In this document: positions 1 to 4,898 of the stretch, piece after piece | Numbering within the stretch: position 1 is the stretch's first letter | Layout: each line of letters opens with the position of its first letter | NCBI GenBank assembly: GCA_964346275.1 | Contig: CAYFUR010000123.1 | Location: forward strand, 1-10,318 | Direction of reading: 5' to 3' | Length of the DNA stretch: 10,318 bases | Source: CAYFUR01 sp964346275 | GTDB lineage: Bacteria > Sumerlaeota > Sumerlaeia > SLMS01 | Position numbers and translations under genes: made by a program | Notes under the pieces: model-generated | Seen by the model: the letters and a program-made list of their open reading frames with translations, nothing else | The model's database searches: none | Told to the model about the DNA's origin: nothing

Positions 1-75
1 TGGCTTGGCGGCTTGTTTGTTGTTCTTCTCCTGATCCTGTTCCAGGTCTTCCGCCCGCGCAACGAGGCCGCCTGA
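1..75 (+). CDS. C-terminal tail of an unidentified membrane protein (5' end outside the window)
   Basis: Frame 1 is open from the first base and ends at a TGA at 73-75, giving 24 residues. They form one hydrophobic segment (about residues 3-17, including VVLLLIL), followed by a short polar end with two arginines (FRPRNEAA). This looks like a C-terminal transmembrane helix with a cytoplasmic positive end, but the family cannot be told from so little. The stop lies 21 nt before the ATG of the next gene on the same strand, with no terminator between, so the two are probably co-transcribed. The call rests only on the open frame, the hydrophobic pattern and the position. Confidence 0.55.
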   Translation, partial: WLGGLFVVLLLILFQVFRPRNEAA

Positions 76-96
76 GGGAAAGGACGAGGTGTTGCC

Positions 97-834
97 ATGA
101 AATCAAAGAATACGATGCTCTCGTTTCTTCTGGCGGCCTCCGGAGCCGCCGTCATCTGCTTTACCCTCTATGCTTTTCTCGTCGCCGGGGGAGAGAGCCG
201 CGCTGGTGGCGCCAGCGGCGCGGCGGAGCCGGAAACCCTGAACCGCCACATCCTGGACGTGATCGAGGAGTATCCCGTCGATGGCTCTTACGGCCAGCTC
301 ACGGGCGAAGGGGTGCATAACACCTTTGGCGTCACCCAGGATCTCTACTACGGCGGCCGGCGCGTCCTGCGGGGCGACCCGCAAAACCGGAGTTATTGCA
401 TCGGCCTGGCGATGGAGGTCTATCTGAGGGCCTGCGAGGAATACGCCCGGGAGACCTGGGGGAGCCCGCAATACCGCCTTGCGCGGGTGGAGCCGGACAA
501 TTTCGAGGCGTTCCGCAAGGATTTCTACGGCGTGGATGGCGACAAGCGCACCTTTGTCCGCGCGCTGGCGGAGCGGGGACTGGGCAAAATCGTTTCCCTG
601 GAAGAAGCGAAGCCCGGCGACCTGGTCCAGTTCTGGAGGAACGGTTCCAGCGGCCATGCCGTCATCTTTCTCGGCCTCGATCGGGACGATGACGACGGCG
701 ACCCGGAGGCGATTCGCTATTGGTCGGTGCAAAGCAGCACGGACGGCATCGGGCGGAATTCCGAGCCGTTCGGCTCTGTGGTGATCCGCCACGCCACCAA
801 TATTGTGCGCCCCTATGTTCCCTCCCGGCCTTGA
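97..834 (+). CDS. Membrane-anchored NlpC/P60-like putative cysteine hydrolase
   Basis: This 245-residue protein starts at an ATG with GAGG seven bases upstream (86-89). Residues 1-7 are basic, and about 8-31 form a single hydrophobic helix that is probably a signal anchor or an uncleaved signal peptide. A Gly/Ala-rich linker to about residue 45 leads to the exported domain. Two motifs suggest the papain-like NlpC/P60 or CHAP fold: a helix beginning at Cys101 (SYCIGLAMEVYL), and a strand pair with GDLVQFWR (174-181) followed by GHAVIFLGL around His187. Cys101 and His187 would be the catalytic pair, with a polar residue near 210-213 (YWSVQSS) as the third. In that family such domains cut peptidoglycan peptides, or amidate or acylate other substrates. 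An Asp-rich loop (DRDDDDGD, 195-202) follows the His strand. The cell-wall hydrolase role is inferred from fold motifs only; a DUF-type relative of unknown substrate is equally possible. Confidence 0.6.
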   Translation: MKSKNTMLSFLLAASGAAVICFTLYAFLVAGGESRAGGASGAAEPETLNRHILDVIEEYPVDGSYGQLTGEGVHNTFGVTQDLYYGGRRVLRGDPQNRSYCIGLAMEVYLRACEEYARETWGSPQYRLARVEPDNFEAFRKDFYGVDGDKRTFVRALAERGLGKIVSLEEAKPGDLVQFWRNGSSGHAVIFLGLDRDDDDGDPEAIRYWSVQSSTDGIGRNSEPFGSVVIRHATNIVRPYVPSRP

Positions 835-836
835 GG

Positions 837-852
837 GCCGAGGGCTCTCGGC
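837..852 (+). terminator. Short GC hairpin just after the NlpC-like gene
   Basis: GCCGAG (837-842) and CTCGGC (847-852) form a perfect 6-bp stem with a GGCT loop, three bases after the stop codon at 832-834. No T run follows (GTAAAAACCC), so it is at best a weak intrinsic terminator or an mRNA 3'-end stabiliser. Confidence 0.3.
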
Positions 853-863
853 GTAAAAACCCT

Positions 864-892
864 TTGACCGTTGGCGGGGGGATTTAGACAGT
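864..892 (+). promoter_or_regulatory. Candidate promoter for the tRNA-Ser gene
   Basis: TTGACC at 864-869 is a good -35 element. The segment TTTAGACAGT (883-892) offers a poor -10, either TAGACA at 15-bp spacing or GACAGT at 17 bp. The site lies about 55-80 bp before the tRNA, in a gap between two genes, which is where a tRNA promoter is expected. The weak -10 keeps this tentative. Confidence 0.3.
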
Positions 893-944
893 GCTCTCCG
901 CTGCTGCCCAAGGCTGGCGGCGGCGTTTTCGTCGAGAAGAATCC

Positions 945-1037
945 GGTGGGGTGGCCGAGCGGTCGAAGGCGCCCGCCTCGAAAGCGGGTGTGCGGTTAAG
1001 AGCCGTACCGTGGGTTCGAATCCCACCCCCACCGCCA
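945..1037 (+). tRNA. tRNA-Ser (anticodon CGA), CCA encoded
   Basis: All arms of a class II tRNA can be folded by eye. The acceptor GGTGGGG (945-951) pairs with CCCCACC (1027-1033), followed by discriminator G1034 and encoded CCA (1035-1037). The anticodon stem CCCGC (972-976) pairs with GCGGG (984-988) around the loop CTCGAAA, which gives anticodon CGA (979-981), reading UCG serine codons. A long variable arm (about 989-1009) is typical of serine tRNA. The T stem GTGGG/CCCAC (1010-1014, 1022-1026) encloses TTCGAAT. The D-arm segment has the GCCGAG...GGTCGAAGGC pattern usual for bacterial tRNA-Ser. A plus-strand reading frame passes through the tRNA without a stop but is not coding here. Confidence 0.97.
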
Positions 1038-1049
1038 TCACTCGAAAAA

Positions 1050-1544
1050 ATGCCCTTCCTTCTGAAAGCGATCTATATCACCCCCGCCGCAAAGGCGCCG
1101 CCCCGCGCCGTGGACGAGGCCCGCGCGATCCGCAATCGCGGGCTGGAAGGCGACCGCTACGCCGCGGGCGAAGGGACGTTTTCCCGCTGGCCCGAGCCGG
1201 GGAAGGAAGTGACGCTCATCGCGGCGGAAGCGCTGCGGCGCCTGGAGGAGGAGTTCGCGGTTTCCCTGGGTCCGGGCGAGCACCGCCGCAACCTGGTGGC
1301 GGAGGGGGGCGATCTGGAGGGGCTGATCGGGAGGCGTTTCCGCATCGGCGGAGCGGTGTTCTGGGCGGAGCGGCGCTGCCTGCCATGCCGCTTCATCGAG
1401 CGCCACACCGGGCGCGCGGGGCTCCACGAGGGGCTGAAAGCGGTCGGCGGGGGATTGCGTGCGCGGGTGCTCGATGGCGGTCTGATCCGCGCGGGCGATG
1501 CGATCGAGGCGATCGACAAGGAGCCCTTGGGGCGGCTGCCTTGA
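1050..1544 (+). CDS. MOSC-domain protein
   Basis: This 164-residue protein is a single MOSC domain. In the family (molybdenum-cofactor sulfurase C-terminal domain; YiiM/YuaD-type stand-alone proteins), these domains use a conserved Cys to carry sulfur or bind molybdopterin-type ligands. Visible hallmarks are GLEGDRYAAG (31-40), the GTFS segment (42-45), EVTLIAAEAL (53-62), RRNLV (79-83), GRRFRIG (94-100), the Cys motif CLPC (Cys110, Cys113) and a closing GGLRARVLDGGLIRAGD (134-150). Cys113 is the likely functional cysteine by position. The frame stays open upstream to 891, but that part crosses the tRNA, so the ATG at 1050, which begins the first family strand (KAIYITPAAKAP), is chosen. The start is only 12 nt after the tRNA CCA, with no Shine-Dalgarno. 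Co-transcription with the tRNA and translation from a short processed leader are therefore inferred. The substrate is unknown. Confidence 0.88.
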   Translation: MPFLLKAIYITPAAKAPPRAVDEARAIRNRGLEGDRYAAGEGTFSRWPEPGKEVTLIAAEALRRLEEEFAVSLGPGEHRRNLVAEGGDLEGLIGRRFRIGGAVFWAERRCLPCRFIERHTGRAGLHEGLKAVGGGLRARVLDGGLIRAGDAIEAIDKEPLGRLP

Positions 1545-1618
1545 TGGAAACCGGCGTGTATATATTAAATAATGAGAAAACGAGAAAATGAGTTTTTCCG
1601 TCCTGGCCTCGGATGGAT

Positions 1619-1639
1619 CGGATCAAGGCGGATCAAAGG
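1619..1639. repeat. Tandem 10-bp direct repeat
   Basis: CGGATCAAGG (1619-1628) is followed directly by CGGATCAAAGG (1629-1639), and a related GGATGGATCGG precedes it. It is a two-copy, low-complexity duplication in non-coding DNA with no evident function. Confidence 0.5.
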
Positions 1640-1693
1640 AGAGGCGAGGGGTTCCCGTCCCGATCCCGGCCGTTTGATTAATTATTTTGCTTT

Positions 1694-1711
1694 ATTGTGT
1701 ATAGACACAAT
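1694..1711. promoter_or_regulatory. 7-bp inverted repeat, possible operator
   Basis: ATTGTGT (1694-1700) and ACACAAT (1705-1711) are perfect reverse complements separated by ATAG. The AT-rich palindrome, about 18 bp long in a gene-free region, resembles a dimeric transcription-factor site. Its half-sites resemble TTGTG/CACAA of CRP-type sites, but the spacing is two bases shorter than CRP requires. There is no gene close downstream on either strand, so the target is unclear. Confidence 0.35.
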
Positions 1712-1906
1712 TCAAAGAGGGGGTACGATTACGATCAAGGTCTCATTTCCTCATTCCCCCATGGTTTCATGGTGAATCTGTAAACCGTCAAGACGCCGGG
1801 AGCGCCAAGAATGGATTCTGTTTGGAGGAAATAGCCGTGCCCGCGATTTGATTTGTATATATCTAAAATGAGATTGTGGCCACTCACCCCTTTTGTTGTC
1901 TCCTGG

Positions 1907-1944
1907 AAAAAATGAAAAGGCGCCGGAGCAAAAGCCCCGGCGCC
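1907..1944 (-). terminator. Strong intrinsic terminator of the secreted propeller-like gene
   Basis: GGCGCCGG (1919-1926) and CCGGCGCC (1937-1944) form a perfect 8-bp GC stem with a 10-nt loop. Read on the minus strand, the hairpin is followed by CTTTTCATTTTTT (A runs at 1915-1918 and 1907-1912 on the plus strand), a classic U tract. It lies 28 bp after the minus-strand stop codon at 1973-1975. Confidence 0.88.
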
Positions 1945-1972
1945 AGGTGATTCGCTTTCAGGGGTCAGCGGA

Positions 1973-2965
1973 TCAGTAGACCGACCAGTCGTTCACGTTG
2001 CCGGCAGGGGTATAGGTATAGCTGAACTTCTGCATAATGAGGTCGCTGTCGGTGCCGCGTGCGGCGGTCCAGAGCGTCCCGGAGCCAGAAGTGGAGTCCA
2101 CCGCGTCGCCGCAGTAACCAGCGGTCGTGAAGAGCGCGGTTGTAAACGTGGTGGAGCCAAGGGTGTCGCCGGTGTCGGCGTCCAGCGCATAGACCGTATC
2201 GGCGGACCCTGTCATCGGCGTGCCGAAGACGACGTTGTTCACGGGGTCAATTTCAAGAGGGCCGGAAGCAGCGCCGTCGGTCGGGGCCCACGTGGTGGTT
2301 TCCTGCGCCCAGACGCCGCCGGTCTTCACGGCTTTGGCGATCGGGGAGTTCACGTCGGGAACGGCCCACAGTTCATCTTCGCTGGGGCTGACGGCGAGAG
2401 CGCTCTTGGATTCGGCATCAGCGCCGGCAATCGTTTCCGTCAGGGTAAAGTTCGTGCCATCGGTGGTTGTCCACACTTCGGTGGGGCCAGCGTCGCCGGA
2501 ACCCGTCCAGTAGACGGCGGCGTTGGCGCCGGTTCCGATGATTTCACCCGTGCGGGCGAAGCCCACACCCGTCGCGCCCTGGACCGGAGAATCAGTCGTG
2601 CTGTCCCACGTCCACATTTCGCCGGTGTCGACCTGAACGGCGTAGATTTTCCCCGCCTCGTCGACGGCCACGGCAAAGAAGCCAAGGCCACTGATCGTGA
2701 TGCCGGTCAGATCTAGCGTGCCGTCAATGGCTGCGTCAGCCACTACGCCGGATCCTTCGCTGATGTAGGAAATCTCGCTCCCGCCGTTACCACACGCTAG
2801 ATAGACGCCTTCGGTTTTGGAAAAGTCGCCGGCAAAGACGCTGCCGCCGGTGTTGGCGGAATCCGCATCAAAATCGACGCTGTCGAAGGTGACAGTCGCC
2901 TGGCCCAGAGCCATGCTGCTCATTCCACTCATCAGAGCAATCGCAAGCAGAGTACGTTTCGTCAT
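1973..2965 (-). CDS. Secreted beta-propeller-like protein of unknown function
   Basis: This 330-residue protein has a clear Sec signal peptide: MTKR, a hydrophobic core at about 5-20, and probable cleavage after the ALGQA segment near residue 23. The frame extends 26 codons further upstream, but GAGGTG (plus 2972-2977) lies six bases before this ATG and the signal peptide begins here, so 2965 is chosen. The mature part is rich in Gly, Thr, Ser, Asp and Ala and very poor in Lys/Arg. It carries repeated short strands of the type xYAxDxxTGxxxW: KIYAVQVDTGEMWTW (106-120), AVYWTGSG (150-157), ELWAVPD (198-204), VVFGTPM (245-251), VYALDADTGDTL (258-269) and TLWTAARG (297-304). This spacing resembles PQQ-like or WD-type propeller blades. 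Only two Cys (58, 285) are present and there is no catalytic motif, lipobox or sorting signal. It is a single-gene unit with its own terminator. Function unknown. Confidence 0.75.
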   Translation of the reverse strand: MTKRTLLAIALMSGMSSMALGQATVTFDSVDFDADSANTGGSVFAGDFSKTEGVYLACGNGGSEISYISEGSGVVADAAIDGTLDLTGITISGLGFFAVAVDEAGKIYAVQVDTGEMWTWDSTTDSPVQGATGVGFARTGEIIGTGANAAVYWTGSGDAGPTEVWTTTDGTNFTLTETIAGADAESKSALAVSPSEDELWAVPDVNSPIAKAVKTGGVWAQETTTWAPTDGAASGPLEIDPVNNVVFGTPMTGSADTVYALDADTGDTLGSTTFTTALFTTAGYCGDAVDSTSGSGTLWTAARGTDSDLIMQKFSYTYTPAGNVNDWSVY

Positions 2966-3104
2966 GTGATTCACCTCACAGAAAATTGGGTTTCGGTCCA
3001 AACCAGACTTTACCCGCCTGCTCTGCACAGGATTGGGGGGCAATGGATAGGCTTGAACAGTTCCAGAGTGAAGCAGTCTTTGCTCAGGTCAAGGAAAAAT
3101 AAAG

Positions 3105-3147
3105 GGTCTAAATGATATGATCCCCGCTGTCCAATGGTCAAATGATA
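3105..3147. repeat. Paired direct repeat, 30 bp apart
   Basis: GGTCTAAATGATA (3105-3117) and GGTCAAATGATA (3136-3147) are near-identical, with the AAATGATA cores starting exactly 30 bp apart, about three helical turns. On the minus strand they supply the -10 and -35 of a candidate promoter. They could equally be paired binding sites on one face of the helix. Confidence 0.4.
3112..3141 (-). promoter_or_regulatory. Candidate sigma70-type promoter for the secreted protein gene
   Basis: On the minus strand TTGACC (plus 3136-3141) is followed after 18 bp by TATCAT (plus 3112-3117). Transcription would begin near 3105, giving a leader of about 140 nt before the ATG at 2965. The elements are decent but the leader is long, so this is tentative. 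Confidence 0.35.
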
Positions 3148-3328
3148 CAAAACTTCACCACGGGGAGTGCGCCTCACCCTCTCAGGTGTCGAAAATCGCC
3201 CCTATCCCGCCGTATCGCGAAAACACCATTGATCCCCGGAGCGGGCGCTTCTCAAGATTCCTCCGGCGGCCGCGCGATTGCCATTCTTCGCGCCGGAAAG
3301 CTCTTACCAGCAACGCGGGAGACTGAAA

Positions 3329-4852
3329 ATGGCCCATTTCCTGGGAATCGACAGCGGAACGCAATCCACCAAGGCGCTGGTGGTCGACGAAGAGGGAGCC
3401 GTCGTTGGCCGGGGAGCGTCCGAATACGGCCTGATCGAGGGGCTGGGCGTGGGCCACAAGGAGCAGCACCCCGAGGCCTGGATCGATGCTCTGAAGGATG
3501 CCGTGCGCCAGGCCGTTGGCGATGCCCGCATCGACGGGCGTGAAATCGCCGCCATCGGCGTGTCCGGCCAGCAGCACGGCTTTGTCCCGCTGGACGAGCG
3601 GGGGGAGGTGATCCGGCCGGCGAAGCTCTGGTGCGACACCGCGACCGCCGCCGAAGCCGCAGAGATCATGGAAAAGAACGGGGGCATCCATTCCTACGTC
3701 AAGCTGACGGGCAACAGCGTGCCGCCGGGCTTCACCGCCTCGAAGATTCTCTGGCTGAAGAAGCACGAGCCGGAAAACTTCGCCCGCCTTGCGACGGTGC
3801 TCCTGCCCCACGATTATGTGAATTACTGGCTGACCGGCGAGAAGAAGATGGAATGCGGCGATGCCTCGGGCACGGCGCTGCTCGACGTCCATACGCGGTC
3901 GTGGTCGGGCCAGGCGATTATGAGCATCGATGAAGGGCTGGGGGAGAAGCTGCCGGAACTGATCGACTCCGGCGGCATTGCCGGCCGCTTGCGACCGGAA
4001 GTTGCCGAGCAATTGAATCTTTCTCCCGATTGTGTTGTGAGCGCCGGCGGCGGAGACAACATGATGGGCGCCATCGGCACGGGAAACGTCTCGGCGGGAA
4101 TGGTCACCGCGAGTCTTGGCACGTCGGGAACTGTCTATGCCTTCAGCGACAAGCCGGTTGTCGATGAAGAGAAAGGCGAAATCGCGGCGTTCTGCGATTC
4201 CACGGGCAACTGGCTGCCGCTGCTTTGCACGATGAACGTGACCGTGGCGACGGAACTGGTGAAGAAGACCTTTGGCCTGTCCACCGAGGAGTTGAACGCC
4301 CGGGCCACGGAGGTTCCGGCGGGCTCCAAGGGGCTGATGCTCCTGCCCTATTTCGAGGGCGAGCGCGTGCCCAATGTGCCCGACGGCACGGGGGTGTGGC
4401 TGGGCTATAACGAGCAGTCGCATTCCGCGGCGCACTTTGCCCGCGCCGCCATGGAGGGCCCGGCGCTGGGGCTGGCCTACGGATTTCTGCGCCTGAAGGG
4501 TCTCGGCATCCCGCCCCGTGAAGTGCGCCTGACCGGCGGCGGATCGAAAAGCGGCGTCTGGCGCCAGATCATCGCCGACGTGTTCAACACCCAGGTGGTT
4601 TGCACCTCCGAGCCGGAGGGGGCGGCATTGGGCGGGGCGATCCAGGCGCGCTGGGCCTCTGAGCGCCAGTCCGACCCCCAGGCCAGCCTCAACACGATTT
4701 GCGATCGCTGGGTGAAGCTGGACGAGACGACGCGTTGCAAGCCAAACCCCGACGACGTGGAGACTTACTTGAAGGCCCTCCAGATTCACGAAGAAATGAG
4801 CCAGGCCCTGCGGCCGGTGTTCAAACGCCACCGAGAGGTCTTCGGCGGCTGA
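3329..4852 (+). CDS. xylB: Xylulokinase (FGGY family carbohydrate kinase)
   Basis: This 507-residue cytoplasmic enzyme should phosphorylate D-xylulose to D-xylulose 5-phosphate with ATP, feeding the pentose phosphate pathway. The N-terminal phosphate loop FLGIDSGTQSTK (4-15, Asp8) opens the actin-like fold. The xylulokinase substrate motif IGVSGQQHGF (76-85) follows, then LWCDTAT (100-106) and SVPPGFTASKILWL (130-143). GGGDN (240-244) places the catalytic base at Asp243, and SLGTSGTVY (262-270) follows it. The FGGY C-terminal signature is LTGGGSKSGVWRQI with GAALGGA (401-437). Length is normal for the family (about 480-510). The ATG at 3329 is preferred over the in-frame ATG at 3278, because GGGAG (3317-3321) lies seven bases before it and the family N-terminus begins here. 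No xylose isomerase or sugar importer is in the window. The next gene, an ABC exporter, starts 46 nt downstream. A kinase for a related ketopentose cannot be excluded. Confidence 0.93.
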   Translation: MAHFLGIDSGTQSTKALVVDEEGAVVGRGASEYGLIEGLGVGHKEQHPEAWIDALKDAVRQAVGDARIDGREIAAIGVSGQQHGFVPLDERGEVIRPAKLWCDTATAAEAAEIMEKNGGIHSYVKLTGNSVPPGFTASKILWLKKHEPENFARLATVLLPHDYVNYWLTGEKKMECGDASGTALLDVHTRSWSGQAIMSIDEGLGEKLPELIDSGGIAGRLRPEVAEQLNLSPDCVVSAGGGDNMMGAIGTGNVSAGMVTASLGTSGTVYAFSDKPVVDEEKGEIAAFCDSTGNWLPLLCTMNVTVATELVKKTFGLSTEELNARATEVPAGSKGLMLLPYFEGERVPNVPDGTGVWLGYNEQSHSAAHFARAAMEGPALGLAYGFLRLKGLGIPPREVRLTGGGSKSGVWRQIIADVFNTQVVCTSEPEGAALGGAIQARWASERQSDPQASLNTICDRWVKLDETTRCKPNPDDVETYLKALQIHEEMSQALRPVFKRHREVFGG

Positions 4853-4884
4853 TCCCCCTCTTCTTTAATTTTTCCGTTCCGCGC

Positions 4885-4890
4885 GGGAGA
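4885..4890 (+). promoter_or_regulatory. Ribosome-binding site that fixes a TTG start
   Basis: GGGAGA ends eight bases before the TTG at 4899-4901. No ATG or GTG in frame lies between here and Met24 (4968), which falls inside the conserved N-terminal region of the exporter, so TTG is the best start. Confidence 0.6.
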
Positions 4891-4898
4891 GCGGCCCC

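Larger units (their letters stand above)
1545..1906. other. Gene-free, locally AT-rich intergenic stretch
   Basis: No credible gene is seen between the MOSC stop and the minus-strand terminator. The segment 1555-1595 is AT-rich (TATATATTAAATAATGAG and similar), unlike the GC-rich genes around it. A 67-codon frame at 1572-1775 has no ribosome-binding site, no recognisable motif and atypical codons, and I treat it as chance. The stretch holds a short tandem repeat (1619-1639) and an inverted repeat (1694-1711), listed separately. No terminator for the MOSC gene was recognised. Confidence 0.6.
2966..3328. other. Divergent intergenic region between the secreted-protein gene and xylB
   Basis: These 363 bp separate two divergently transcribed genes and must hold promoters for both. 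The part nearest the secreted-protein gene is its untranslated leader. A candidate minus-strand promoter and paired 8-bp repeats lie at 3105-3147. I see no clear -35/-10 pair for xylB, no riboswitch consensus and no supported small gene. Short frames such as 3117-3326 have no start signal or recognisable motif. Confidence 0.5.

Noticed and set aside
103..1041. 312-codon minus-strand open frame across the NlpC-like gene and the tRNA
   Set aside because: It runs antisense through an intact tRNA-Ser and a gene with signal anchor and catalytic motifs. The short MAVGVGFEPTVRLL-like start is the well-known artefact of translating the antisense strand of a tRNA-Ser.
891..1049. N-terminal extension of the MOSC protein through the tRNA
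   Set aside because: These 53 codons cover the whole tRNA-Ser gene and fit no part of the MOSC family; the start at 1050 matches the family N-terminus.
945..1711. Integration of a mobile element at the tRNA-Ser 3' end
   Set aside because: No integrase, no repeated tRNA 3' fragment and no phage-like gene are seen downstream; the MOSC gene begins at once and has normal composition.
1572..1775. 67-codon plus-strand frame in the gene-free stretch
   Set aside because: It has no Shine-Dalgarno, no recognisable motif and a composition unlike neighbouring genes.
1815..1850. GGAGG followed by a GTG codon near 1836
   Set aside because: The resulting frame has only four codons before a stop (GTG CCC GCG ATT TGA), so the purine run is chance.
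2966..3104. Riboswitch in the leader of the secreted protein gene
   Set aside because: The leader is long enough and contains a few GC segments, but I could not match it to any known riboswitch core (cyclic-di-GMP, cobalamin, TPP or SAM).
3182..4831. 549-codon minus-strand open frame opposite xylB
   Set aside because: It lies fully antisense to a gene with every xylulokinase motif. Long antisense frames are expected from GC-rich third positions, and the translation (His/Arg/Ala-rich) shows no domain.
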